A DNA stretch of 64,000 nt from Candidatus Eremiobacterota bacterium (GCA_019235885.1 JAFAKB010000080.1:114302-178301); one strand, 5' to 3'. Shown: positions 17,262 to 28,350, counted from the first letter of the stretch. A program made the numbers and translations. The notes: generated by a model not told the origin, from the sequence alone.

Positions 17262-18032
17262 GTGTTATTCGACATGACCGGCCGGGTCGCCCTCATCACC
17301 GGCTCCTCGCGCGGGATCGGCCGCGCGATCGCCGAGCGGATGGCCGAGGCCGGGGCCAAGGTGGTGATATCCAGCCGGAAGGCCGGCGCCTGTGAGGAGG
17401 TTGCGGCCGGTATCCGCGCGCGCGGCGGGAGCGCGATCGCGCACGCTGCGAGCATTTCCGACAAAGCCGCGCTGCAGAGCTTGGTCGACCGCACGCTGGC
17501 CGAGTGGGGCCGGATCGACGTGCTCGTCTGCAACGCGGCCGTGAACCCGTATTTCGGCCCGCTGCTGAGCATCAGCGACGAAGCGTTCGACAAGATCATG
17601 GCGAGCAACGTGCGCAGCAACGTGTGGCTGTGCTCGATGGTGATCCCGGGCATGGCGGAGCGCGGAGGCGGATCGGTGATCGTCATCTCGAGCATCGCGG
17701 GCGTCAAAGGCAACCAGCATCTCGGCGCGTACGGGATCTCGAAGGCCGCCGACCTCCAGCTCGTGCGCAACCTCGCCGTTGAATGGGGTCCGAAGAACGT
17801 GCGCGTGAACGCGATCGCGCCGGCGATCGTTCGCACCGACTTCGCGCGCAAGCTGTGGGAAGATCCCGACGTCTACGCGAGCGCGACGCGCGCCTATCCG
17901 CTGCGCCGCATCGGCGAGCCCGACGAGGTCGCCGGCCCGGCGGTGTTCCTCGCCTCGAACGCCGGCTCGTTCGTGACCGGCACCGTGCTGATGGTCGACG
18001 GCGGCATGACGATCGGCGGCGGCAACGAATAG
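17262..18032 (+). CDS. Short-chain dehydrogenase/reductase
   Basis: This 256-aa Rossmann enzyme has the cofactor motif TGSSRGIGRA (TGxxxGxG), the structural NAA motif, Ser in the catalytic SSIAG strand and the active-site pair YGISK. The GTG start is backed by AAAGAG upstream and by the MLFDMTGRVALITGS N-terminus usual for this subgroup. It probably oxidises or reduces a hydroxyacyl or alcohol intermediate; the substrate is not deducible. It sits among the fatty-acid breakdown genes, convergent with fadA. Confidence 0.85.
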   Translation: MLFDMTGRVALITGSSRGIGRAIAERMAEAGAKVVISSRKAGACEEVAAGIRARGGSAIAHAASISDKAALQSLVDRTLAEWGRIDVLVCNAAVNPYFGPLLSISDEAFDKIMASNVRSNVWLCSMVIPGMAERGGGSVIVISSIAGVKGNQHLGAYGISKAADLQLVRNLAVEWGPKNVRVNAIAPAIVRTDFARKLWEDPDVYASATRAYPLRRIGEPDEVAGPAVFLASNAGSFVTGTVLMVDGGMTIGGGNE

Positions 18033-18039
18033 TGCCTGT

Positions 18040-19221
18040 TTAAGCGACGTCGAACAACGCCGCTGCACCTTGGCCACCGCCCACGCACATTGTGACTACG
18101 ACACGCTTCGCGCCGCGGCGTTTTCCTTCGATCAGCGCATGGCCGGCGAGCCGCGCGCCGCTCATCCCGTATGGATGGCCGATCGAGATCGCGCCGCCGT
18201 CGACGTTGAACTTCTCTAACGGGATGCCGAGCCGCTCGCGGCAGTACAGCGCTTGCACCGCGAACGCTTCGTTGAGTTCCCACAGATCGACGTCGTCGAT
18301 GCCGACGCCGAACCGTCCGAGCAGGATCGGAATCGCGAAGATCGGCCCGATGCCCATCTCGCCCGGCTCGCAGCCGACGACGACCATCCCGCGGTAGAAC
18401 CCGAGCGGCTCGATGTTGCGCCGCTCGGCGAGCTTCGCGTCCATCACCACGCACGCCGACGCGCCGTCGGAGAGCTGGCTCGCGTTTCCGGCGGTGATGT
18501 TCGTTCCCGGACCGCGCACCGGCTCCAGCTTCGCCAATCCTTCGAGCGTCGTGTCGGGCCGGTTTCCTTCGTCTTTCGTCAGCACGACGTCTTGATGGCT
18601 CACGGCGCCCGTCTCTTTGTCGACGAGCGCTTTGCGGCTCGGCAGCGGGACGATCTCCTTGTCGAACCGTCCCGCGGCTTGCGCGGCGGCGGTGCGCTGC
18701 TGGCTGATCAGCGCGTACTCGTCCTGCCGTTCGCGGCTGATCCCGTACTTCTCCGCGACGAGCTCGGCGGTGTCGATCATCGGCCAGTACAGCTCGGGCT
18801 TGTGCGCCTCGATCCACTCGTCGCGCAGATGATCGCGGTTGGTCGACGGCTGCACCAAGCTGATCGACTCCAAGCCGCCGGCGACGAGCGCGGGGACGCC
18901 GTCGACGATCACCCGCTGCGCGGCGAGGCTGATCGCCTGCAGGCCGGAGCTGCAGAAGCGGTTGATCGTCGCGCCGGCGGTGGTGACCGGCAAACCGGCG
19001 CGAATCGCGGAGATGCGCGCGATGTTGTGGCCGGTCGCGCCCTCGGGGACGGCGCAGCCCATGATCACGTCCTCGATCTCGCCGGGCTCGACGCCGGCGC
19101 GCTCGACGGCGTGCCGGATCACGTGACCGCCCATCGTTGCGCCGTGCGTGTCGTTGAACGCGCCCCGGAAGGCTTTGCCGATCGGCGTGCGCGCCGTCGA
19201 GACGATCGCCGCCTCACGCAT
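18040..19221 (-). CDS. fadA: Acetyl-CoA C-acyltransferase (thiolase)
   Basis: This 393-aa enzyme cleaves 3-ketoacyl-CoA with CoA. The nucleophile is Cys90 in [11 protein letters not shown], the His is in [11 protein letters not shown], and the second acid/base Cys is in the C-terminal [11 protein letters not shown] motif. The start (ATG at 19219-19221) overlaps the fadB stop by 8 nt, so fadB-fadA form a translationally linked pair. An open frame continues upstream of this ATG inside fadB but reads as low-complexity Arg/Ser-rich and is ignored. Confidence 0.92.
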   Translation of the reverse strand: MREAAIVSTARTPIGKAFRGAFNDTHGATMGGHVIRHAVERAGVEPGEIEDVIMGCAVPEGATGHNIARISAIRAGLPVTTAGATINRFCSSGLQAISLAAQRVIVDGVPALVAGGLESISLVQPSTNRDHLRDEWIEAHKPELYWPMIDTAELVAEKYGISRERQDEYALISQQRTAAAQAAGRFDKEIVPLPSRKALVDKETGAVSHQDVVLTKDEGNRPDTTLEGLAKLEPVRGPGTNITAGNASQLSDGASACVVMDAKLAERRNIEPLGFYRGMVVVGCEPGEMGIGPIFAIPILLGRFGVGIDDVDLWELNEAFAVQALYCRERLGIPLEKFNVDGGAISIGHPYGMSGARLAGHALIEGKRRGAKRVVVTMCVGGGQGAAALFDVA

Positions 19222-21298
19222 GAACGGCGGTTCCTTTCCAGGTGCCGAACGTTCCGCCGCGCGCCGCCAGCTCGCGCAGCAGCGGCGCCGGCGCCCACAC
19301 TTCGCCGTGCGCGCGCTCGAACTCGAGCATCGCGCCGACGATCGTCTGCAAGCCGATCGAGTCGGCCCAGCGCAGCGGCCCGCCGCGCCACGCCGGGAAG
19401 CCGTAGCCGTAGACCCACACCACGTCGACGTCGCCCGGCCGCGCGGCGATTCCCTCATCGAGAATCTTCGCGGCTTCGTTGACCAGCGGGTACATGCAGC
19501 GCTGCAGGATCTCGTCGTCGCCGATCGCGCGCCGCTCCACGCCCGCTTCGCGCGCGCACGTCGCGATCACCTCGTCGACGAGCGGGTCGGGGATCGGCGT
19601 GCGGTTCCCGCTCTCGTAGCGGTAGTAGCCGGCGCCGGTTTTCTGCCCGTAGCGGCCCAGCTCGCACAACGCGTCGGCGACTTTGGAATACCGCCCGGAC
19701 GGCGGCTTCTCGGCGTGGCGGCGCTTGCGAATTCGCCAGCCGACGTCGAGCCCGGCGAGATCGCCCATCGCGAACGGTCCCATCGGGAAGCCGAACTCCT
19801 TGATGACGCGGTCGATCTGCTGCGGCGCCGCACCTTCCTCGAGCAAGAACGAGGCCTCGCGCGTGTAGGTGTAGAGCATGCGGTTGCCGATGAAGCCGTC
19901 GCAGTTGCCGGCGACGACCCCGACCTTCTTGAGCTGCTTGGCGATCCCGAGCGCGCGCGCGATCGTCTCCGGCGAGCTCCGCGCGCCGCGCACGATCTCG
20001 AGCAGCTTCATCACGTTTGCCGGGCTGAAGAAGTGCATCCCGACCACGTCCTGCGGCCGCGCGGTAACGCCGGCGATCGCGTCGACGTCGAGCGTCGAGG
20101 TGTTCGTCGCGAGCACGGTGCCGGGGCGCGCGATCGCGTCGAGCTTGCGGAAGACCTCCTGCTTGATCGGCATCTCTTCGAAGACCGCTTCGATCACCAG
20201 GTCGACGTCCGCCGCCGCGTCGAGCGAGGTGCCGTACGAGATGCGCGCCAGCCGCGCGTCCATCTCTTCTTTTGAAAGTTTTCCCTTGGAGTGCGTCGCG
20301 TTGTAGTTCCCCGCGATGATCCCGCGCGCGCGCTCGACCGCTTCCGGCGCGAGATCGACGAGCGTCACGCGCACGCCCGCGTTCGCGCACGACATCGCGA
20401 TCCCGGTCCCCATCGTTCCGCCGCCGATCACCGCCGTCGTCCGCACCGCGAACGGCGGCGGAACGCTGCCGTCGGGCAGCTTCGCCGCTTCGCGCTCGGC
20501 GAAGAAGAGATGGAGCCGCGCCTTCGACTGCTCCGAGCCGAGCAGCTCGACGAACCGCTCGCGCTCGCGCGCCAGCCCTTCGGCGAACGGCACGTCCATC
20601 GCGTCGGCGACGCAGTCGATCGCGCGGTGCTCGGCGAGCCCGCCGCGCGCCTCCGGCTGCGCGCGCCGGCGCGCTTCGGCGATCGCCGTGTCGTCCGGCC
20701 GCGGGATCATCGCGCTGACGCGACGGCGCGCCGACCCGGCCAGCCCGGCGGCGAACTCCGTGGCTGCCGTCAGGACATCGCCCTCGGCGAGCGTGTCGAC
20801 CAAGCCGAGCTCCTTCGCGTGCGTCCCGTCGACCGGCTCGCCGCTCAGGATCAGCTCGAGCGCGGCCTTCGCGCCGATCAGCCGCGGCGCGCGCTGCGTG
20901 CCGCCGGCACCAGGGAGCAGCCCGCGCTTGATCTCCGGAAACGCGAGCTTCGCGGCGGGCGCCGCGACGCGGTAGTCGCACGCCAGCGCGACCTCGAGCC
21001 CGCCGCCGAGCGCGTTCCCTTCGAGCGCGGCGACGACGGGCTTCGGCGAGGCCTCGAGCGCGTCGATCAGATCGCGCGTGTTCGGCCGGGGCGGCGGGCT
21101 CTGGCCGAACCCTTTCATGTCGGCCCCGCCGCTGAAGCTTCCGCGCGCGCCGGTCAGCACGAGCGCGGTGACGGCGGGATCGCTAAGCGCGGCCTCGAGC
21201 GCGGCCAGGACTGGCCCGATCGCGTCGGGTCCGAGCGCGTTGACCGGCGGGTGGTCGATGGTGAGGACCGCGACGCCCTCGCGGGATGCTGTCGGCAC
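19214..21298 (-). CDS. fadB: Enoyl-CoA hydratase/3-hydroxyacyl-CoA dehydrogenase, FadB type
   Basis: This 694-aa bifunctional protein has an N-terminal crotonase domain (about 1-190, with [17 protein letters not shown] and [12 protein letters not shown]). It is followed by the NAD-binding domain ([20 protein letters not shown]) and C-terminal HCDH domains ([12 protein letters not shown]). It performs two consecutive beta-oxidation steps and would form a complex with FadA. The GTG start at 21298 is divergent from the UdgX-type gene. An inverted repeat at 21317-21337 lies just upstream and may control it. Confidence 0.92.
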   Translation of the reverse strand: MPTASREGVAVLTIDHPPVNALGPDAIGPVLAALEAALSDPAVTALVLTGARGSFSGGADMKGFGQSPPPRPNTRDLIDALEASPKPVVAALEGNALGGGLEVALACDYRVAAPAAKLAFPEIKRGLLPGAGGTQRAPRLIGAKAALELILSGEPVDGTHAKELGLVDTLAEGDVLTAATEFAAGLAGSARRRVSAMIPRPDDTAIAEARRRAQPEARGGLAEHRAIDCVADAMDVPFAEGLARERERFVELLGSEQSKARLHLFFAEREAAKLPDGSVPPPFAVRTTAVIGGGTMGTGIAMSCANAGVRVTLVDLAPEAVERARGIIAGNYNATHSKGKLSKEEMDARLARISYGTSLDAAADVDLVIEAVFEEMPIKQEVFRKLDAIARPGTVLATNTSTLDVDAIAGVTARPQDVVGMHFFSPANVMKLLEIVRGARSSPETIARALGIAKQLKKVGVVAGNCDGFIGNRMLYTYTREASFLLEEGAAPQQIDRVIKEFGFPMGPFAMGDLAGLDVGWRIRKRRHAEKPPSGRYSKVADALCELGRYGQKTGAGYYRYESGNRTPIPDPLVDEVIATCAREAGVERRAIGDDEILQRCMYPLVNEAAKILDEGIAARPGDVDVVWVYGYGFPAWRGGPLRWADSIGLQTIVGAMLEFERAHGEVWAPAPLLRELAARGGTFGTWKGTAVHA

Positions 21299-21316
21299 TG
21301 CGCTATCTCCGGGTCC

Positions 21317-21337
21317 AGTTCAAGGGAAAACTGAACT
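21317..21337. promoter_or_regulatory. Inverted repeat between fadB and the udgX-like gene
   Basis: AGTTCA at 21317-21322 mirrors TGAACT at 21332-21337 with a 9-bp spacer. It lies 19 bp upstream of the fadB GTG and 66 bp upstream of the divergent udgX-like GTG. The size and place fit a repressor operator of the TetR/FadR kind. Function is inferred, and a 6-bp arm alone can occur by chance. Confidence 0.35.
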
Positions 21338-21403
21338 TGACGCGCCCGCGCCGGGACGTCCTCCCCGAACGGCGCATTTTCGAAGGCCGGGTACAAGCTC
21401 GCC

Positions 21404-22033
21404 GTGGCGATCCAACGCTCCGCCGCCGAATTTCTCCCGCCCAAGCACACGCTCAAGGCGCTGCGCGAGGCGGCCGCGCACTGCCGCGGCTGCGAGCTCT
21501 ACAAGTACGCGACGCAAACCGTCTTCGGCGAGGGCAAAGCGCGCGCGGGCGTGATGCTGGTCGGCGAGCAGCCCGGCGATCAGGAAGACAAACAGGGACA
21601 TCCGTTCGTCGGCCCGGCTGGAAAGCTGCTGCACCGCGCGATGACCGAAGCCGGGCTCGACGCGAGCGACGCGTACGTCACCAACGCGGTGAAGCACTTC
21701 AAGTTCGTCGAGCGCGGCAAACGCCGCATCCACGCCACGCCGAAGACGATCGAGATCCGCGCGTGCGAGCCGTGGCTCGAAGCGGAGATCGCGGCCGTGC
21801 GCCCCAAGATCGTCGTCGCGCTCGGCGCGACGGCGTCGCAAGCGCTGCTCGACCCGAAGTTTCGTCTGACGCAGCACCGCGGCGAAGTGCAGACGTCGGC
21901 GACGGGATTGCACGTTCTGGCGACCGTGCATCCGTCGGCGATCCTGCGCGCCCGCGACGACCAATCGCGGCACGCCGAGTACGCCGCGTTCGTCGAGGAC
22001 CTGCGGATCGTCGCGGGACTGCTCGCGGCGTAG
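21404..22033 (+). CDS. UdgX-type uracil-DNA glycosylase
   Basis: This 209-aa member of the UDG superfamily has motif A GEQPGDQED (54-62) and motif B HPSAIL (176-181). It also has the extra loop KRRIHATP that marks UdgX, with His110. In M. smegmatis UdgX the equivalent His109 becomes covalently attached to the uracil-derived abasic site in ssDNA, so this protein probably makes a similar suicide adduct. Three likely Fe-S Cys are visible (Cys27, Cys30, Cys121); the fourth ligand is not obvious. The start is GTG. Confidence 0.8.
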   Translation: MAIQRSAAEFLPPKHTLKALREAAAHCRGCELYKYATQTVFGEGKARAGVMLVGEQPGDQEDKQGHPFVGPAGKLLHRAMTEAGLDASDAYVTNAVKHFKFVERGKRRIHATPKTIEIRACEPWLEAEIAAVRPKIVVALGATASQALLDPKFRLTQHRGEVQTSATGLHVLATVHPSAILRARDDQSRHAEYAAFVEDLRIVAGLLAA

Positions 22034-22061
22034 CGCGCGGGGCTGCCGGGTAGAGAACAGC

Positions 22062-23699
22062 GTGCAGCCGGAGACGTCGAGCGCGATCCCTCAGCCGCCG
22101 CGCAGCAAAGAGCAGCGCTCGCTCGAGATCGTCTCGACGCTCGCGCGGCACGGCATCGGCGTCGTCGGCGAGCATTTCGGCCAGGACGGCGAGGAGCGCG
22201 ACCGCTCGCGCGCGGAGCACGTGCGCAAGGCGTGTGAAGAGCTCGGCCCGGTCTTCATCAAGCTCGGCCAGATGCTCTCGGCGCGCGGCGACTTGCTCCC
22301 CGAAGCGTATCAAAAAGAGCTGGCGAAGCTGCAGGACGACGTTCCGCCGCTCCCGGCCGACGCGATTGCCGAGGTGGTGCGCGAGTGCTTGGGCGCGTTG
22401 CCCGAGCAGATCTTCGCCTCGTTCGACCGCGAGCCGCTCGCGAGCGCGTCGATCGGCCAAGTGCACGCGGCGCGCTTGCACGACGGCCGCAGCGTCGTCG
22501 TCAAGGTGCGCAAGCCGGGCGTCGAAGAGATCGCGAACGCCGACCTGGAGATTCTCTCCGACCTCGTGAAGACGTGGTCGCCGCGCTTTCCCGTGCTTGG
22601 GGAGTACGACGCGCAAGGCGTGCTGCGCGAGTTCAGCGACTCGCTGCGCGCCGAGATGGACTACCGCCGCGAAGCGGCGAACGCGCGCTTCTTCCGCACG
22701 TTCTTCGCCGGGGAACGCGGCTTTTCGATCCCCGCCGTGATCGGCGAGCATTCCGGCGCGTGCGTCCTCACGCAAGAGCGAATCGTCGGCCGGAAGGTCA
22801 GCGAGCTCGCCGGCCTCACCAAACGGCGGCGCGCGACGCTCTCCCGGCGCATCGCGCGGTTCATGCTGGAGCCGGCGTTCGGGCAGGGCCTGTTCTACGC
22901 CGATCCGCACCCCGGCAATCTGCTGATCGAGGACGGCGCGCTCGGCGTGGTCGATTTCGGGATGGTCGGGCGCCTCACGCCGGAGGCGCGGCGGCGCGTC
23001 GCCGGGATCTTTCTCGCCATCGGCCGCCGCGACGCGGAACGGCTGACCGATCGCCTCATCGACGTCACCGCGCCGACGCACCCGATCGACCGCCCGCTCA
23101 TCGCCGGCGAGATCGAACGGCTGCTGGAGCGCTACGTCGACGTCTCCTTCGACGAGGTGCCGCTTGCGAACGCGCTCGGCGAGCTGCTGCACCTGCTGCG
23201 CCGGCACCGGCTGCGGCTGCCGGCGAATCTCGCCCAGCTCTTCAAAGCGCTCATGATGTGCGAAGCGATCTTGCAGACCGTCGATCCCGAGGCGAGCCTG
23301 ACGGACTACCTGGAGCCGCTCGCCGACAAGCTGATCTACGAAGGTGTCGCGGGCGGCGACGCGATGGCCGACCGCTTGCGCGACTCCGCGCTGGACGCCG
23401 CCGAGCTCACCATCGAGCTGCCGCGCCGGATCGATCGCGTGCTGAACGAGGTCGAGCGCGGCAACCTGCGCGTCTGGGCGCGCATCGACGACGTCGAGCC
23501 GCTGATGCGCCGCTTCGAGCGCACCGCCGAGCGCGTGAACGCGACGGTGCTCGCCGCCGCGTGCATCGTCGCGCTCGCGATCGTGCTGCAGTTCTATCGG
23601 CCGTCGGGCTGGCAGCAGTGGATCGCGGTGCCGTTCTGGATCGGGATCACCGCCGTGATCGTCGCCGTGGTGCGGATGCTCGTGGCGCTGCGCCGCTGA
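22062..23699 (+). CDS. UbiB/AarF (ABC1) atypical kinase-like protein
   Basis: This 545-aa protein has the ABC1 hallmarks: FIKLGQMLSARGDLLP (KxGQ motif), the Ala-rich nucleotide loop LASASIGQVHAA, a Lys in VVVKVRKPG, and DPHPGNLL with GVVDFGMVGRL as the metal/ATP site. Two transmembrane helices close the C-terminus (about 490-540). UbiB-family proteins support quinone biosynthesis or lipid handling. No ubiquinone or menaquinone genes are nearby, so the role here is unassigned. The start is a GTG. Confidence 0.85.
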   Translation: MQPETSSAIPQPPRSKEQRSLEIVSTLARHGIGVVGEHFGQDGEERDRSRAEHVRKACEELGPVFIKLGQMLSARGDLLPEAYQKELAKLQDDVPPLPADAIAEVVRECLGALPEQIFASFDREPLASASIGQVHAARLHDGRSVVVKVRKPGVEEIANADLEILSDLVKTWSPRFPVLGEYDAQGVLREFSDSLRAEMDYRREAANARFFRTFFAGERGFSIPAVIGEHSGACVLTQERIVGRKVSELAGLTKRRRATLSRRIARFMLEPAFGQGLFYADPHPGNLLIEDGALGVVDFGMVGRLTPEARRRVAGIFLAIGRRDAERLTDRLIDVTAPTHPIDRPLIAGEIERLLERYVDVSFDEVPLANALGELLHLLRRHRLRLPANLAQLFKALMMCEAILQTVDPEASLTDYLEPLADKLIYEGVAGGDAMADRLRDSALDAAELTIELPRRIDRVLNEVERGNLRVWARIDDVEPLMRRFERTAERVNATVLAAACIVALAIVLQFYRPSGWQQWIAVPFWIGITAVIVAVVRMLVALRR

Positions 23700-23700
23700 T

Positions 23701-24427
<727 letters not shown>

Positions 24428-24441
<14 letters not shown>

Positions 24442-25168
24442 GGTACGCCTCGATGACGACCGGGTTCGCGCGCACCGCCTCGGGCGGTCCGTCCGCGAGC
24501 TTCTTGCCCGACGCCAGCACGACGATGTGGTCGGAAACGCTCATCACCAGCGCCATGTGGTGCTCGACCATCAAGATCGTCGTCTCGAACTCCACCGCGA
24601 CGCGTTTGACCAGCGCGCCGAGCGCCGCGACTTCTTCGTGGCTCAAGCCCGCGGCCGGCTCGTCGAGGAGCAGCAGCTCCGGCTTCGCCATCAGCGCGCG
24701 CGCCAGCTCGACCGTCTTGCGCGTTCCGAACGGCAGCCCGCGCACCGGCCGGCGCGCGACCGCCGCGAGCTCGAGCCGCTCTAGGATCTCCATCGCTTCG
24801 CTCGTGGCGCCGGCTTCGTAGTTCCACGCCGCGGCGCCGTTGGGGAAGCGCGCGTGGCCGCCGACGAGCACGTTCTCGAGCGTCGTCATGTGGTCGAACA
24901 GCGCGACGTTCTGAAACGTGCGCGCGATGCGCCGGCGAGCGATCCGCTGCGGCGGGCACCGCAGCAGATCCTCGCCCTTGAACAGAATTGCGCCGGAGGT
25001 CGGCTGATAGAGCCGGGTGATGCAGTTGAAGCAGGTCGTCTTGCCGGCGCCGTTCGGCCCGATCAATCCGGTGACGTGGCCTTCGGCGACGTCGAAGGAC
25101 ACCTCGCTGAGCGCGGTGATCCCGCCGAACCGGATCGTCAGATCGCGAACCGAGAGCAGCGCCGGCAC
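24428..25168 (-). CDS. livG: Branched-chain amino-acid ABC transporter ATPase, LivG type
   Basis: This 246-aa protein carries Walker A GPNGAGKTTCFNCI, a LivG-type insertion before the signature, and Walker B LLLLDEPAAGL followed by SHEEVAALG. It pairs with LivF to power the permeases. The signature motif reads GTRKTVELARAL rather than LSGGQ, as is usual for LivG-type subunits. It lies 6 bp after the substrate-binding protein gene and overlaps livF by 14 nt. Confidence 0.88.
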
Positions 25169-25174
25169 GCAGCC

Positions 25175-26431
25175 TTACTTCTCGGCCATCGTGAGCGCGC
25201 GCGTGTCGACCAGCACGCCCATCGGCGACCAATCCGTCCCGAGCCACTTCGCCGCGATCATCTGCGTGATCGGGTAGCGGAAGTTCGGCGAGGTGCGGAT
25301 GACCACGCCCGGATACGCCAGCGGGTTGTCCCGCTCGTTCAGGTGCGTCGCGATCTCCATGACCTTCTTGCGTGTCAGGTCACGGCCGGCGCGCTTGAGC
25401 ACGTCGACCATCGTGTACCCGATCGAGACGCCGTACAAGTAGTTGCCGTCGTCCTTGTCGGCGCCGGGCAGATACTTGCTCATGACCTCGTCGTACCACT
25501 TCATCCCGGCGTCGCCGGCGTACCGCGCGTGGTTCGCGGGGTCTTTGAGATAGATCGTGCTGATGACCCCGGCGACCGCGGACGGTCCGCCGGCCTTCGC
25601 GGCGGCCTGCATGAACGGCACGGCCGCGGAGACGTTGTTCAAGTAGGTCACCGGGTGCCACGACTGCTGCGCCGCGAGCACCATCGCCTGGATCGCGAAC
25701 TTCGGCGTCGCGAAGATCATGAACGTGTCGGCGCCCGACGCCTTGAGCGTCGCGATCTGCGAGCCGACGCTCGGATCGGTCGTCTCGTACGAAGCCATCT
25801 TCACGATCATGTTCTGGTGCGAGCCGAGCCCGCGCTTGAGGCCTGCGTTGTAGTCCTCGCCGTAGTCGTCGTTCTGGTAGAGGACGCCGATCTTCGCCTT
25901 GGGATGGTTCTGCAGAATGTCTTTGGCGTAGAGGATCGCCTCGGCCTGATAGTCGGGCTGCCAGCCGATCGTCCACGGGAACTTCTGGTAGTCGTGACCC
26001 CACGTCGACGCGCCGGTCGCGACGAACAGCTGCGGGACGCCGTTCTGGTTGAGATACGGGCGCAGCGCCGTGTTCACCGCGGTCCCCAGCGTGTCGAAGA
26101 TCGCGAAGACCTTGTCCTGCTCGACCATCTGGTGCACGAGCTGCACCGCCTGCGGCGGGCTGTAGCCGTCGTCCTTGTCGATGTACTTGATCTTGCGGCC
26201 GTTCACGCCGCCGTGATCGTTCACCCAGCTGAAGTAGGCCGTGATCCCCTTGCCGATGTTTCCGTAGGCCGAGGCGGGACCGCTGTACGGATGCGTCCCA
26301 CCGAGCAGGATCTCGGTATCGGTGATTCCGGGATCGGCCGCCGCAGCCGGTGCGATCGTGCCGCCGGTGACGGCCAGCGCGAACGCCGCTGCGAAGATAC
26401 CGATCGTGGCTTTTCTGACAGGCGATGTCAT
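25175..26431 (-). CDS. Branched-chain amino-acid ABC transporter substrate-binding protein
   Basis: This 418-aa periplasmic binding protein has a signal peptide (about residues 1-31, with an Ala-rich hydrophobic core) and a Leu/Ile/Val-binding fold (ILLGGTHPYSGPASAYGNIG and GVLYQNDDYGEDYNAGLKRG). GGAGGT lies upstream of its ATG at 26431. It would deliver amino acids or related amides (urea- or short-amide-binding relatives exist) to the LivHM permease. It sits between livM and livG. A longer frame upstream belongs to the overlapping permease region and is not used. Confidence 0.88.
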   Translation of the reverse strand: MTSPVRKATIGIFAAAFALAVTGGTIAPAAAADPGITDTEILLGGTHPYSGPASAYGNIGKGITAYFSWVNDHGGVNGRKIKYIDKDDGYSPPQAVQLVHQMVEQDKVFAIFDTLGTAVNTALRPYLNQNGVPQLFVATGASTWGHDYQKFPWTIGWQPDYQAEAILYAKDILQNHPKAKIGVLYQNDDYGEDYNAGLKRGLGSHQNMIVKMASYETTDPSVGSQIATLKASGADTFMIFATPKFAIQAMVLAAQQSWHPVTYLNNVSAAVPFMQAAAKAGGPSAVAGVISTIYLKDPANHARYAGDAGMKWYDEVMSKYLPGADKDDGNYLYGVSIGYTMVDVLKRAGRDLTRKKVMEIATHLNERDNPLAYPGVVIRTSPNFRYPITQMIAAKWLGTDWSPMGVLVDTRALTMAEK

Positions 26432-26448
26432 CCTTACCTCCGACTGCG

Positions 26449-27468
26449 CTACTCGCGCGTTTGTGGACTGGCCGCTACCGGAGCGGCGGGTGTGGTCGAC
26501 GACTCGAGCGCCGGCGGCGACGGCGCGTTTCGGATGCGCTGGGCCAGCCGCATCACGCCCCCGACGATCCCGTCGGGGAGGAACATCATGACGAGGATGA
26601 GCGCGACGCCGTAGACCACGCTCGGCGCCGCGGCGTTGATCTGCTGCGCCACCAGCGGGAGAAACTCCACCACGAGCCCGCCGACCAGCGCGCCCCACGG
26701 CGTCGTGATGCCGCCCAGGACCGCGCCGATCAACAACGTGATCGAGAGCGCGAACGTGAACGTGTCCGGGCTGACGTACGCGGTCGGAATCGCCAGGAAA
26801 CAGCCCGCGATCCCGGCCAGCACCGCGCTCCAGCCGAACGCCGCGGTCTTGTAGAAATACGGGTTGACGCCGAACGAGATGGCGGCGACCGGGTTGTCGC
26901 GCAGCGCGCGCAGGGCGCGCCCGAACTTGCCGCGCACCAAAAGCGCCGACGCCAGAAAGACGGCGCCCGTCACCGCCCAGGCGACGTAGTACAGCCAGTG
27001 CTGCCCGTCGAGCGGCACGCCCGCGGGCGCCTGCACCGGATCGAGCGACATCCCGCCGAAGCCGCCGGTGATCGACTTGTAGTGCTTGAGGAACGACGGC
27101 GTCGCGACGGCGAGCGAGAACGTGGCCAGCGCGAGGTAGACGCCGGCGAGCCGCAGCGCGACCAGCCCGATGAGCAGTCCCGCGATCCCGCTCGCGAGCG
27201 CGGCGAGCGGGACGCCGATCCAGTACGGTACGCCGGCGCTGTGCGCGAGGATCGCGACGACATAGCCGCCCAGCGCCATGAACGCACCGTGGCCGAGCGA
27301 GATCTGACCGTTCAGCCCCGTCAGAACGACCAGTCCGAGGATCGCGATCGCGTACGCGGCGACGTAGATCAGATCGAAGACGAGAAACGACGGGACGATC
27401 AGCGGCAGGACCGCGATCAGCACGACCGCGACCGCGACCCGCAGCTGCATCCCGGCGCTCGCGCTCAT
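26449..27468 (-). CDS. livM: Branched-chain amino-acid ABC transporter permease, LivM type
   Basis: This 339-aa inner-membrane permease has about nine hydrophobic segments. Its LivM signature runs through GLNGQISLGHGAFMALGGY near residue 60, with RALRALRDNPVAA in the cytoplasmic coupling loop. The C-terminus is Pro/Ala-rich. Its start at 27468 abuts the livH stop. It is encoded between livH and the binding protein gene. Confidence 0.88.
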   Translation of the reverse strand: MSASAGMQLRVAVAVVLIAVLPLIVPSFLVFDLIYVAAYAIAILGLVVLTGLNGQISLGHGAFMALGGYVVAILAHSAGVPYWIGVPLAALASGIAGLLIGLVALRLAGVYLALATFSLAVATPSFLKHYKSITGGFGGMSLDPVQAPAGVPLDGQHWLYYVAWAVTGAVFLASALLVRGKFGRALRALRDNPVAAISFGVNPYFYKTAAFGWSAVLAGIAGCFLAIPTAYVSPDTFTFALSITLLIGAVLGGITTPWGALVGGLVVEFLPLVAQQINAAAPSVVYGVALILVMMFLPDGIVGGVMRLAQRIRNAPSPPALESSTTPAAPVAASPQTRE

Positions 27469-28350
27469 CTAAACGCGCTGCACCGTCGCGCGCCCGAACA
27501 GGCCCGAGGGGCGCACCATCAGCACGAGGACGATGATCGCCAGCGCCGCCGCCAGCCGCAGCTCGTTCCCGATCGCCTCGACGTACGTTCCGAGCAGGTT
27601 GATCACGACGCCGAGCACCAGCCCGCCGACGACGGCGCCGATCGGGCTCTCGATCCCGCCGAGGACCGCCGCCGCGAACGCGTAGACGATCACGCTCTGC
27701 ATCATGTTCGGGTCGAGGAAGACGACCGGCGCGACCATGATCCCGGCGATCGCCCCGACGACCGCGGCGAGCCCCCAGCCGAGCGCGAGCATCCAGCCGA
27801 CCCGGATGCCGAGCACGCGGCTCTGCTCCGGGTAGATCGCCGCCGCGCGCATCGCCAGCCCCAGCTTCGTCTTCTGGAAAAACAGCGAGATCAGCCCCAG
27901 CGTGAGCAGCGAGACGGCGATGATCCCGACGTCTTGCGCGCTGAAGCCGACGCTGCCGATTCGGATCGGGTCGGTCGGAAACGGGCTCGGAAACGCCTTG
28001 ACGATGTAGCCCCAGAACCAGCCGGCGAGACCGTTGATCGCGATGAACAGCCCCAGCGTCACGATGACCAGCGTCAGCTGGTTGGCGCGCTCGACCGGCC
28101 GCACCACGACGCGCTCGAGCAGGACGCCGAGCACGAACGCGATCACGATCGTGACGACGAACGCCGCCGTCCACGACAGTCCCATCTGCATCAGCTGCCA
28201 GGCGACGTAGGTGGTGAACATCGCCAGCTCACCCTGCGCGAAGTTGATCACGCCCATCGCGCGGTAGATCAGCACGAGCGCCAGCGCCATGCTCGCAAAG
28301 ATCGAACCGGTCGCCAGACCGCTAACGATTTGCTGAGCTAGGTCGTGCAA
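27469..28350 (-). CDS. livH: Branched-chain amino-acid ABC transporter permease, LivH type
   Basis: This 293-aa membrane protein has the LivH pattern (GSIFASMALALVLIYRAMGV, then FAQGELAMF near residue 40) and about eight hydrophobic helices. The start is a TTG at 28350, supported by AGGAGG about 9 nt upstream. It is the first gene of the liv operon and is divergent from the ATPase gene across 179 bp that should carry the operon promoter. Confidence 0.87.
   Translation of the reverse strand: MHDLAQQIVSGLATGSIFASMALALVLIYRAMGVINFAQGELAMFTTYVAWQLMQMGLSWTAAFVVTIVIAFVLGVLLERVVVRPVERANQLTLVIVTLGLFIAINGLAGWFWGYIVKAFPSPFPTDPIRIGSVGFSAQDVGIIAVSLLTLGLISLFFQKTKLGLAMRAAAIYPEQSRVLGIRVGWMLALGWGLAAVVGAIAGIMVAPVVFLDPNMMQSVIVYAFAAAVLGGIESPIGAVVGGLVLGVVINLLGTYVEAIGNELRLAAALAIIVLVLMVRPSGLFGRATVQRV

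Noticed and set aside
25175..28174. A 999-aa frame covering the binding-protein gene and both permeases
   Set aside because: The part before the ATG at 26431 is low-complexity Arg-rich translation antisense in frame to livM and livH; GGAGGT marks the true start.
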